A program made the translations under genes and the position numbers. The notes beneath the pieces are model-generated. The model was not told the DNA's origin, did no database searches, and was given only the letters and a program-made list of their open reading frames with translations. Shown one piece after another: positions 1-11,050 of a stretch of 64,000 nt of DNA. The stretch is taken from assembly GCF_032854445.1 (NCBI RefSeq), contig NC_088303.1, positions 939,501-1,003,500 on the forward strand, given 5' to 3'. The DNA is from Liolophura sinensis (lineage: Eukaryota > Mollusca > Polyplacophora > Chitonida > Chitonidae). Position 1 is the stretch's first letter; each line of letters starts with the position of its first letter.

Positions 1-361
1 AGGAAAGCGGGCAGACTGGGGACTGGGGCAAATTTGAGGCCATACAGTAATCAGTTAACATGTCTTATGCCGTGGTGTGACTGTTACTAGGACACTTACA
101 TGCTACATTGTCTATAGGCTGGTCTTCATGCACTTCATCGGTCTTCTCAAAACATCACCCCTTATGGCAGCAGACAGGTTTCTATGTCTAGGAAAACACC
201 AGGAATCTGGTAAACCCCTCTGCTGTCATTGTATGTGGGTTCTTGGTCACAATAAGTGATGATTTACTCTGGGACTTGACCTGGCTAAGGCCTTTCTAAC
301 ATGAATAGAATTTTAAGAATCCGACAAAATGTGCCAAATTGGGCATGGGCAAAAGTTTAGG
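1..361. other. Intron sequence of the GABARAPL2-type gene, no exon seen
   Basis: This stretch precedes the 62-bp repeat array and should belong to the last intron of the ATG8-family gene whose terminal exon lies at 1473. I looked for the expected preceding exon, which encodes the core of the ubiquitin-like fold, and did not find it. The earlier exons must therefore lie upstream of the window. A 60-residue open frame at 77-259 has no recognisable domain and is probably chance. Confidence 0.5.
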
Positions 362-1432
362 TTTATTACTGTATGTGTGTGTACATGTTCCTCACCTCGG
401 GACTGGTATGTGTCTTACCCATTATCATTCCTGTATGTGTGTATACATGTTCCTTACCTCGGGACTGGTATGTGTCTTACCCATTATCATTCCTGTATGT
501 GTGTACATGTTCCTTACCTCGGGACTGGCATATGTCTTACCCATTATCATTCCTGTATGTGTGTATACATGTTCCTTACCTCGGGACTGGTATGTGTCTT
601 ACCCATTATCATTACTATATGTGTGTACATGTTCCTTACCTCGGGACTGGTATGTGTCTTACCCATTATCATTCCTGTATGTGTGTATACATGTTCCTTA
701 CCTCGGGACTGGTATGTGTCTTACCCATTATCATTCCTGTATGTGTGTACATGTTCCTTACCTCGGGACTGGCATATGTCTTACCCATTATCATTCCTGT
801 ATGTGTGTATACATGTTCCTTACCTCGGAACTGGTGTATGTCTTACCCATTATCATTCCTGTATGTGTGTATACATGTTCCTTACCTCGGGACTGGTATA
901 TGTCTTACCCATTATCATTCCTGTATGTGTGTATACATGTTCCTTACCTCGGGACTGGCATATGTCTTACCCATTATCATTCCTGTATGTGTGTATACAT
1001 GTTCCTTACCTCGGGACTGGCATATGTCTTACCCATTATCATTCCTGTATGTGTGTATACATGTTCCTTACCTCAGGACTGGTATGTGTCTTACCCATTA
1101 TCATTACTGTATGTGTGTATACATGTTCCTTACCTCGGGACTGGTATGTGTCTTACCCATTATCATTCCTGCATGTGTGTATACATGTTCCTTACCTCGG
1201 AACTGGTGTATGTCTTACCCATTATCATTCCTGTATGTGTGTATACATGTTCCTTACCTCAGGAGTGGTATGTGTCTTACCCATTATCATTCCTGTATGT
1301 GTGTATACATGTTCCTTACTTCGGGAGTGGTATGTGTCTTACCCATTATCATTCCTGTATGTGTGTATACATGTTCCTTACCTCGGGACTGGCATATGTC
1401 TTACCCATTATCATTCCTGTATGTGTGTATGA
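362..1432. repeat. 62-bp minisatellite in the last GABARAPL2-type intron
   Basis: About 17 tandem copies of a unit of 60-62 bp containing TCCTTACCTCGGGACTGG and a GTATGTGTGTATACATG segment. The copies differ by a TA indel (GTGTACATG versus GTGTATACATG) and by GGTATGTG, GGCATATG or GGTGTATG at one position. All three forward frames are open because the unit has no stop codon, which yields 360-374-residue frames; these are repeat artefacts. The array ends 40 bp before a coding exon, so it occupies the space where the branch point and polypyrimidine tract of the last intron would be. Confidence 0.95.
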
Positions 1433-1455
1433 TGACTTTGAACTCACTGTTTTGA

Positions 1456-1563
<108 letters not shown>

Positions 1564-1845
1564 TGCATACGTGTGATTGTTATGCATGGGAAAGATCTCG
1601 GTGTTGGGGTGGGGAGGGTTTGTGTGGGTTGGGGGGTGGGGGTCTGGGCAGGTGGTGGGGGGGGGGGGGGTTCTGAGGCTGTTAAGGCAGACAGGAGCAG
1701 GGAGTGTTATAAAAGAAGCTCTAAGTGGGATTCCAGGAGCTGTCTGGCTTGTGTAGAAAGGGAGGGAGAAAGGAGAAACTATTTCTATTTCTGTCAACTA
1801 CAGAATTATAAATTTATTGAATAAACAATTATACATGCATGTGAT
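1564..1845 (+). other. Putative 3' UTR of the ATG8-family gene
   Basis: Sequence after the stop codon contains a strongly G-rich tract (1606-1670) and a canonical AATAAA at 1820-1825, which would place cleavage near 1840. The extent is inferred from that hexamer only. Later AT-rich sequence offers weaker alternatives. Confidence 0.5.
1606..1670 (+). other. G-rich tract, possible G-quadruplex
   Basis: Runs of GGGG, GGG, GGGGGG, GGGGG, GGG and a 14-G run separated by short loops lie in the sense strand just downstream of the ATG8 stop codon. If transcribed in the 3' UTR, the RNA satisfies the usual four-tract G-quadruplex pattern. Homopolymer length may also be imprecise in the assembly. Confidence 0.7.
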
Positions 1846-2564
1846 GGGACCCTCTGCACACATCTGTTGTAAACATTTACAGATCAACTCATTCAGTTTT
1901 TTCCAGGAAAGTTGTAAATGTTTTATGTACATTGGTAAATGTATTCTTTGAAAGTTTTCGTTAGTTTTGTTGTCTTCTCTTGGTTCCTTGTGCAAGGATT
2001 TGTTGTTGTTTGTTGAATATTTGAAGTGTGCCATGATTGTGGCATTGGGTAATTGAACATTGTTTTGTCATCCTTGTACAGTAAGGATTTACTATAATAG
2101 GATTTCAAGGACCTGAAATGTTGAGGCTAAATTGACTTCGCCTTCTTTGCACGGGTCAAACTTATGTTTGATTTAGCTTCTGGTATGGTTTGATAGATAA
2201 GACAGGAGTACTTGACATTTGTATCCTGTTTCAATTCAGTATTGTAATATGTTTACAGATTTGTTCAGGTACATGTGTAAATTTCCATATTGCTCAGTCT
2301 TCCTGTGTATGGTTAAGACAACTCACTGACCAAACAGCAGAGTTCAGTTAATTTTTTTTATTTGTTTTCTTTAAAGTTTAGAATTTGTTGTGCTACTTGT
2401 ACATGTATTATAAAAATGATATTTTCCTGATGACGTTGGATTCCTAAGCTTTTGTGATGATAAATTTGAATGGCGTACAGCCACCAAATAACACTGTGCA
2501 TTGATCATGTTCCTGTGTGTGGTGTCTGAACTGTATCACAATTATATCATGTTAAATATTAGTA
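1846..2564. other. Non-coding AT-rich intergenic sequence
   Basis: No exon, RNA gene or repeat was recognised. The short open frames here (60-80 residues) have no recognisable protein signature. Confidence 0.5.
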
Positions 2565-2749
2565 ATACATTGTTACCTATCTGTACACGGGACAGCGATG
2601 TATCAGTGAATACAGTGTTACCTATCTGTACATGGGACAGCGATGTATCAGTGAATACAGTGTTACCTATCTGTACATGGGACAGCGATGTATCAGTGAA
2701 TACAGTGTTACCTATCTGTACATGGAACAGCGATATATCAATGAATACA
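2565..2749. repeat. 45-bp tandem repeat, four copies
   Basis: Four head-to-tail copies start at 2565, 2610, 2655 and 2700. Each contains GTTACCTATCTGTACATGGG and ACAGCGATGTATCAGTGA. The first and last copies carry a few substitutions; the two central ones are identical. The 45-bp period keeps frames open on both strands, which explains the short repetitive open frames. Confidence 0.95.
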
Positions 2750-3147
2750 TTTGTGACACTTGTGAACATCATTGTCATGTATGTTATTACCAAACCTTTT
2801 ATTACCTACGACAAAGTCAAAGCACTAAAATGATATTTGTTTCCTTCTTAATGTTGTGTAGATACATCCAGAAGAGTTGTGAAAGTTGACTGTAGACAAT
2901 TCTTTTTGGATCTTAAACCAGAAGAGCGTTAATGCAGGTCTTTGTTACAGGATGCTATAAGAGCAGTATGCACAGTCTTGTAATTCTCGTGGCTTCCTGA
3001 GACTGGTCATTGTGAAATGGACATGTAGCTTCATGAGAAGTAGTCGCGTACATAGTCAAGCCTAATTGATGTGTATTAAATGTTGTTGTCGAGATGATAT
3101 AAAAACATCTTTCTGTCGTATCATGGGCTTTTGTTCTATTATAGATA
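2750..3147. other. Non-coding intergenic sequence
   Basis: No supported feature was seen between the 45-bp repeat and the SINE nest. Confidence 0.45.
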
Positions 3148-3225
3148 TGGACATTAAATTCATTTATTTGATTGGTGTTATATGCTGTACTCAACAATAT
3201 TTCACTTACATGACAGTGGCCAACA
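3148..3225 (-). mobile_element. SINE family B tail fragment
   Basis: Reverse-oriented copy of the tail shared by several elements in this window: an AT-rich end (TTTATTTGATTGGTGTTATA), then TACTCAACAATATTTCACTTA and a GTGGCCA segment. Only the 3' part is present. It abuts a second, similar tail at 3226, so two partial copies sit side by side. Confidence 0.7.
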
Positions 3226-3810
3226 ATTTTGTGTTTTACGTTGTACTCAAGAATATTACACTTATACAGTAGTGGCCAGCATTATTGTGGGAGTGAGTGA
3301 GTGAGTGCTTGGGGTTTGACGTCGTACTTAACAATTTTTCAGTCACATGACGAAAGAATACTTAGAGTGCATGTAATGTGCCTCCTTGTTACAGGATGGA
3401 TTTCCACTGCTCTTTTATCTAGAGCTGCTTCAATGAGACGACTTACCGAAGGCAAGTAAGCCACCCTGCCCCATCCATTATACTGATATGTGAACCAGTC
3501 GTTGCACTATCCCCTTCATGCTTAACGCCAAGCGTCTTAGGTCTTAGGTGTGACTCGACCCAGGATTGACCCTTGATCTACCGTCCCTGAAGTAAATGCT
3601 CTACCAACTGTGCTATTGGGGCCGGTCCATTACGGTGGGAGGAAACTGGGCAGAGCCCGGGGGAAACCTGCGACCATCCACAGGTTAGGGGCAGAGACGT
3701 GTACGAGTCAACAGGAATCCAGCATGAGATGAACTTGAACTCACGACCGCATTGGTGAGAGGCTCCTGGGTCATTGCATCTTGCTGGCTCGCTAACTAGT
3801 CCCAATATTG
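3226..3810 (-). mobile_element. SINE family B, interrupted by a SINE of family A
   Basis: The tail part (3226-3293: TACTCAAGAATATTACACTT, GTGGCCAGCATTATTGTGGG) and the head part (3628-3810: TTACGGTGGGAGGAAACTGG, then the sequence around GAGGCTCCTGGGTCATTGCA) belong to one family. They are separated by about 335 bp of a different element. The reverse complement of the head resembles the tRNA-like 5' region seen in the copy at 30348. The two junctions share CATTATTGTGGGAG and CATTACGGTGGGAG, consistent with a target-site duplication made by the inserted element. Confidence 0.8.
3294..3627 (-). mobile_element. tRNA-derived SINE, family A
   Basis: On the minus strand the element starts with a tRNA-like head. 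TAGCACAGTTGG (3604-3615 on the plus strand as its complement) fits the pol III A box exactly, and GGGTCAATCC (complement at 3563-3572) fits the B box with one mismatch, at normal tRNA spacing. The body follows and ends in a (GAGT)n tail at 3291-3308. A second, independent copy in the opposite orientation lies at 52525-52870, which defines the family. It appears non-autonomous with no coding capacity. Confidence 0.82.
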
Positions 3811-5399
3811 ACATTAACTTATCAGAGTTAATACTGTTTGAAGCAATGTAGTGGGATGATGCAACATCTTTTATTTGCTGGTTCCTTATCCAGGGTGATG
3901 ATTTATTTACTGGTTCCTCATCCAGGGTGATGAGTTATTTACTGGTTCCTCATCTAGTGCCATGAGGTATTTACTGATTCCTCATCCAGGATCATGAGGT
4001 ATTTACTGGTTCCTCATCCAGGGTAATGAGTTATTTGCTGGTTCCTCATCCAGGGTGATGATTTATTTACTGGTTCCTTATCCAGGGTGATGATTTATTT
4101 ACTGGTTCCTTATCCAGGGTGATGATTTATTTACTGGTTCCTTATCCAGGGTGATGATTTATTTGCTGGTTCCTTATCCAGGGTGATGATTTATTTACTG
4201 GTTCCTTATCCAGGGTGATGATTTATTTACTGGTTCCTCATCCAGGGTGATGAGTTATTTACTGGTTCCTCATCTAGTGCCATGAGGTATTTACTGGTTC
4301 CTCATCCAGGATCATGAGGTATTTACTGGTTCCTCATCCAGGGTAATGAGTTATTTGCTGGTTCCTCATCCAAGGTGATGAATTATTTACTGGTTCCTCA
4401 TCCAGGGTAATGAGTTCTTTGCTGGTTCCTCATCCAGAGTAATGAGTTATTTGCTGCTTCCTCATCCAGGGTGATAAGTTATCTGCTGGTTCCTCATCCA
4501 GGGTGATGAGTTATTTACTGGTTCCTCATCCAGGGTGATAAGTTATTTACTAGTTCCTCATCTAGTGCCATGAGGTATTTACTGGTTCCTCATCTAGTGC
4601 CATGAGTTATTTACTGGTTCCTCATCCAGGGTAATGAGTTATTTGCTGGTTCCTCATCCAGGGTGATGAGTTATTTACTGGTTCCTCATCCAGGTCATGA
4701 GATATTTAATGGTTTCCCACCCCAGGGTGATGAGTTATTTACTGGTTCCTCATCCAGGGTAATGAGTTATTTGCTGGTTCCTCATCCAGGGTGATGAGTT
4801 ATTTACTGGTTCCTCATCCAGGTCATGAGATATTTAATGGTTTCCCACCCCAGGGTCATGAGGTATTTATTGGTTCCTCATCCAGGTCATGAGTTATTTA
4901 CTGGTTCCTCATCCAGGGTGATGATTTATTTACTGGTTCCTTATCCAGGGTGACGATTTATTTACTGGTTCCTTATCCAGGGTGATGATTTATTTGCTGG
5001 TTCCTTATCCAGGGTGATGATTTATTTACTGGTTCCTCATCCAGGGTGATGAGTTATTTACTGGTTCCTCATCTAGTGCCATGAGGTATTTACTGGTTCC
5101 TCATCCAGGATCATGAGGTATTTACTGGTTCCTCATCCAGGGTAATGAGTTATTTGCTGGTTCCTCATCCAAGGTGATGAGTTATTTACTGGTTCCTCAT
5201 CCAGGGTAATGAGTTCTTTGCTGGTTCCTCATCCAGGATAATGAGTTATTTGCTGGTTCCTCATCCAGGGTGATAAGTTATCTGCTGGTTCCTCATCCAG
5301 GGTGATGAGTTATTTACTGGTTCCTCATCCAGGGTAATGAGTTATTTGCTGGTTCCTCATCCAGGGTGATGAGTTATTTACTGGTTCCTCATCCAGGGT

Positions 5400-8300
5400 A
5401 ATGAGTTCTTTGCTGGTTCCTCATCCAGGGTAATGAGTTATTTGCTGGTTCCTCATCCAGGGTGATAAGTTATCTGCTGGTTCCTCATCCAGGGTGATGA
5501 GTTATTTACTGGTTCCTCATCCAGGGTAATGAGTTATTTGCTGGTTCCTCATCCAGGGTGATGAGGTATTTACTGGTTCCTCATCCAGGGTAATGAGTTA
5601 TTTGCTGGTTCCTCATCCAGGGTGATGAGATATTTACTGGTTCCTCATCCAAGGTAATGAGTTATTTGCTGGTTCCTCATCCAGGGTGATGAGTTATTTA
5701 CTGGTTCCTCATCCAGGTCATGAGTTATTTGCTGGTTCCTCATCCAGGGTGATGAGTTATTTACTGGTTCCTCATCCAGGTCATGAGATATTTAATGGTT
5801 TCCCACCCCAGGGTGATGAGGTATTTATTGGTTCCTCATCCAGGTCATGAGTTATTTACTGGTTCCTCATCCAGGGTGATGAGTTATTTACTGGTTCCTC
5901 ATCCAGGGTAATGAGTTATTTGCTGGTTCCTCATCCAGGGCCGTGAGGTATTTACTGGTTCCTCATCCAGGTCATGAGATATTTAATGGTTTCCCAACCC
6001 AGGGTCATGAGGTATTTATTGGTTCCTCATTCAGGTCATGAGTTATTTACTGGTTCCTCATCCAGGGCCATGAGTTATTTACTGGTTCCTCATCCAGGGC
6101 CATGAGGTATTTACTGGTTCCTCATCCAGGGTAATGAGTTCTTTGCTGGTTCCTCATCCAGGGTAATGAGTTATTTGCTGGTTCCTCATCCAGGGTGATA
6201 AGTTATCTGCTGGTTCCTCATCCAGGGTGATGAGTTATTTACTGGTTCCTCATCCAGGGTGATGAGTTATTTACTGGTTCCTCATCCAAGTCATGAGATA
6301 TTTAATAATTTCCCACCCCAGGGTGATGAGGTATTTATTGGTTCCTCATCCAGGGTAATGAGTTATTTGCTGGTTCCTCATCCAGGGTGATGAGTTATTT
6401 ACTGGTTCATCATCCAGGTCACGAGATATTTAATGGTTTCCCACCCCAGGGTCATGAGGTATGTATCGGTTCCTCATCCAGGATGATGAGTTATTTACTG
6501 GTTCCTCATCCGAGGTAATCAGTTATTTGCTGGTTCCTCATCCAGGGTGATGAATAATTTACTGGTTCCTCATCCAGGGTAATGAGTTATTTGCTGGTTC
6601 CTCATCCAGGGTGATGAGTTATTTACTGGTTCCTCATCCAGGGTAATGAGTTCTTTGCTGGTTCCTCATCCAGGGTAATGAGTTATTTGCTGGTTCCTCA
6701 TCCAGGGTGATAAGTTATCTGCTGGTTCCTCATCCAGGGTAATGAGTTCTTTGCTGTTTCCTCATCCAGGGTAATGAGTTATTTGCTGGTTCCTCATCCA
6801 GGTTGATAAGTTATCTGCTGGTTCCTCATCCAGGGTGATGAGTTATTTACTGGTTCCTCATCCAGGGTAATGAGTTATTTGCTGGTTCCTCATCCAGGGT
6901 GATGAGGTATTTACTGGTTCCTCATCCAGGGTAATGAGTTATTTGCTGGTTCCTCATCCAGGGTGATGAGTTATTTACTGGTTCCTCATCCAAGGTAATG
7001 AGTTATTTGCTGGTTCCTCATCCAGGGTGATGAGTTATTTACTGAATCCTCATCCATGGCATGAGTTATTTGCTGGTTCCTCATCCAGGGTGATGAGTTA
7101 TTTACTGGTTCCTCATCCAGGTCATGAGATATTTAATGGTTTCCCACCCCAGGGTGATGAGGTATTTATTGGTTCCTCATCCAGGTCATGAGTTATTTAC
7201 TGGTTCCTCATCCAGGGTGATGAGTTATTTACTGGTTCCTCATCCAGGGTAATGAGGTATTTACTGGTTCCTCATCCATGTCATGAGATATTTAATGGTT
7301 TCCCAACCCAGGGTCATGAGGTATTTATTGGTTCCTCATCCAGGTCAGGAGTTATTTACTGGTTCCTCATCTAGGGCCATGAGTTATTTACTGGTTCCTC
7401 ATCCAGGGCCATGAGGTATTTACTGGTTCCTCATCCAGGGTAATGAGTTCTTTGCTGGTTCCTCATCCAGGGTAATGAGTTATTTGCTGGTTCCTCATCC
7501 AGGGTGATAAGTTATTTGCTGGTTCCTCATCCAGGGTGATGAATAATTTACTGGTTCCTCATCCAGGGTAATGAGTTATTTGCTGGTTCCTCATCCAGGG
7601 TGATGAGTTATTTACTGGTTCCTCATCCAGGGTAATGAGTTCTTTGCTGGTTCCTCATCCAGGGTAATAAGTTATTTGCTGGTTCCTCATCCAGGGTGAT
7701 AAGTTATCTGCTGGTTCCTCATCCAGAGTAATGAGTTCTTTGCTGGTTCCTCATCCAGGGTAATGAGTTATTTGCTGGTTCCTCATCCAGGTTGATAAGT
7801 TATCTGCTGGTTCCTCATCCAGGGTGATGAGTTATTTACTGGTTCCTCATCCAGGGTAATGAGTTATTTGCTGGTTCCTCATCCAGGGTGATGAGGTATT
7901 TACTGGTTCCTCATCCAGGGTAATGAGTTATTTGCTGGTTCCTCATCCAGGGTGATGAGATATTTACTGGTTCCTCATCCAAGGTAATGAGTTATTTGCT
8001 GGTTCCTCATCCAGGGTGATGAGTTATTTACTGGTTCCTCATCCAGGTCATGAGTTATTTGCTGGTTCCTCATCCAGGGTGATGAGTTATTTACTGGTTC
8101 CTCATCCAGGTCATGAGATATTTAATGGTTTCCCACCCCGAGGTGATGAGGTATTTATTGGTTCCTCATCCAGGTCATGAGTTATTTACTGGTTCCTCAT
8201 CCAGGGTGATGAGTTATTTACTGGTTCCTCATCCAGGGTAATGAGTTATTTGCTGGTTCCTCATCCAGGGCCGTGAGGTATTTACTGGTTCCTCATCCAG

Positions 8301-11050
8301 GTCATGAGATATTTAATGGTTTCCCAACCCATGGTTATGAGGTATTTATTGGTTCCTCATTCAGGTCATGAGTTATTTACTGGTTCCTCATCCAGGGCCA
8401 TGAGTTATTTACTGGTTCCTCATCCAGGGCCATGAGGTATTTACTGGTTCCTCATCCAGGGTAATGAGTTCTTTGCTGGTTCCTCATCCAGGGTAATGAG
8501 TTATTTGCTGGTTCCTCATCCAGGGTGATAAGTTATCTGCTGGTTCCTCATCCAGGGTGATGAGTTATTTACTGGTTCCTCATCCAGGGTGATGAGTTAT
8601 TTACTGGTTCCTCATCCAAGTCATGAGATATTTAATAATTTCCCACCCCAGGGTGATGAGGTATTTATTGGTTCCTCATCCAGGGTAATGAGTTATTTGC
8701 TGGTTCCTCATCCAGGGTGATGAGTTATTTACTGGTTCATCATCCAGGTCACGAGATATTTAATGGTTTCCCACCCCAGGGTCATGAGGTATGTATTGGT
8801 TCCTCATCCAGGATGATGAGTTATTTACTGGTTCCTCATCCGAGGTAATCAGTTATTTGCTGGTTCCTCATCCAGGGTGATGAATAATTTACTGGTTCCT
8901 CATCCAGGGTAATGAGTTATTTGCTGGTTCCTCATCCAGGGTGATGAGTTATTTACTGGTTCCTCATCCAGGGTAATGAGTTCTTTGCTGGTTCCTCATC
9001 CAGGGTAATGAGTTATTTGCTGGTTCCTCATCCAGGGTGATAAGTTATCTGCTGGTTCCTCATCCAGGGTAATGAGTTCTTTGCTGTTTCCTCATCCAGG
9101 GTAATGAGTTATTTGCTGGTTCCTCATCCAGGTGATAAGTTATCTGCTGGTTCCTCATCCAGGGTGATGAGTTATTTACTGGTTCCTCATCCAGGGTAAT
9201 GAGTTATTTGCTGGTTCCTCATCCAGGGTGATGAGGTATTTACTGGTTCCTCATCCAGGGTAATGAGTTATTTGCTGGTTCCTCATCCAGGGTGATGAGT
9301 TATTTACTGGTTCCTCATCCAAGGTAATGAGTTATTTGCTGGTTCCTCATCCAGGGTGATGAGTTATTTACTGAATCCTCATCCATGGCATGAGTTTATT
9401 TACTGGTTCCTCATCCAGGGTGATGAGTTATTTACTGGTTCCTCATCCAGGTCATGAGATATTTAATGGTTTCCCACCCCAGGGTGATGAGGTATTTATT
9501 GGTTCCTCATCCAGGTCATGGAGTTATTTACTGGTTCCTCATCCAGGGTGATGAGTTATTTACTGGTTCCTCATCCAGGGTAATGAGGTATTTACTGGTT
9601 CCTCATCCATGTCATGAGATATTTAATGGTTTCCCAACCCAGGGTCATGAGGTATTTATTGGTTCCTCATCCAGGTCAGGAGTTATTTACTGGTTCCTCA
9701 TCTAGGGCCATGAGTTATTTACTGGTTCCTCATCCAGGGCCATGAGGTATTTACTGGTTCCTCATCCAGGGTAATGAGTTCTTTGCTGGTTCCTCATCCA
9801 GGGTAATGAGTTATTTGCTGGTTCCTCATCCAGGGTGATAAGTTATTTGCTGGTTCCTCATCCAGGGTGATGAATAATTTACTGGTTCCTCATCCAGGGT
9901 AATGAGTTATTTGCTGGTTCCTCATCCAGGGTGATGAGTTATTTACTGGTTCCTCATCCAGGGTAATGAGTTCTTTGCTGGTTCCTCATCCAGGGTAATA
10001 AGTTATTTGCTGGTTCCTCATCCAGGGTGATAAGTTATCTGCTGGTTCCTCATCCAGAGTAATGAGTTCTTTGCTGGTTCCTCATCCAGGGTAATGAGTT
10101 ATTTGCTGGTTCCTCATCCAGGTTGATAAGTTATCTGCTGGTTCCTCATCCAGGGTGATGAGTTATTTACTGGTTCCTCATCCAGGGTAATGAGTTATTT
10201 GCTGGTTCCTCATCCAGGGTGATGAGGTATTTACTGTTCCTCATCCAGGGTAATGAGTTATTTGCTGGTTCCTCATCCAGGGTGATGAGTTATTTACTGG
10301 TTCCTCATCCAAGGTAATGAGTTATTTGCTGGTTCCTCATCCAGGGTGATGAGTTATTTACTGGTTCCTCATCCAGGTCATGAGTTATTTGCTGGTTCCT
10401 CATCCAGGGTGATGAGTTATTTACTGGTTCCTCATCCAGGTCATGAGATATTTAATGGTTTCCCACCCCAGGGTGATGAGGTATTTATTGGTTCCTCATC
10501 CAGGTCATGAGTTATTTACTGGTTCCTCATCCAGGGTGATGAGTTATTTACTGGTTCCTCATCCAGGGTAATGAGGTATTTACTGGTTCCTCATCCATGT
10601 CATGAGATATTTAATGGTTTCCCAACCCAGGGTCATGAGGTATTTATTGGTTCCTCATCCAGGTCATGAGTTATTTACTGGTTCCTCATCCAGGGCCATG
10701 AGTTATTTACTGGTTCCTCATCCAGGGCCATGAGGTATTTACTGGTTCCTCATCCAGGGTAATGAGTTCTTTGCTGGTTTCCTCATCCAGGGTAATGAGT
10801 TATTTGCTGGTTCCTCATCCAGGGTGATAAGTTATCTGCTGGTTCCTCATCCAGGGTGATGAGTTATTTACTGGTTCCTCATCCAGGTCATGAGATATTT
10901 AATGATTTCCCACCCCAGCGTGATGAGGTATGTATTGGTTCCTCATCCAGGTCATGAGTTATTTACTGGTTCCTCATCCAGGGTAATGAGTTATTTGCTG
11001 GTTCCTCATCCAGGGTGATGAGTTATTTACTGGTTCTTCATCCTGGTCAT
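5400..11050. repeat. Higher-order repeat of ~2,330 bp inside the satellite
   Basis: Rare variants recur at a constant offset of 2,330 bp: CCGTGAGGTA at 5941 and 8271; ACTGGTTCAT at 6401 and 8731; CGAGGTAATC at 6511 and 8841; TTGCTGTTTC at 6751 and 9081; GGTGATGAGA-containing blocks from 5591 and 7921. TCATGAGATA at 8111 recurs at 10441, giving a third, partial copy. Two near-complete units and a partial third are therefore present. Confidence 0.9.

Noticed and set aside
3563-3615. Genuine tRNA gene on the minus strand
   Set aside because: The A and B boxes are good, but no intact acceptor stem or cloverleaf could be folded by eye, and the sequence continues into a SINE body found again at 52525.
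3578-3814. 78-residue minus-strand frame
   Set aside because: It runs across the heads of the two nested SINEs; the tRNA-like A and B boxes explain the sequence better.
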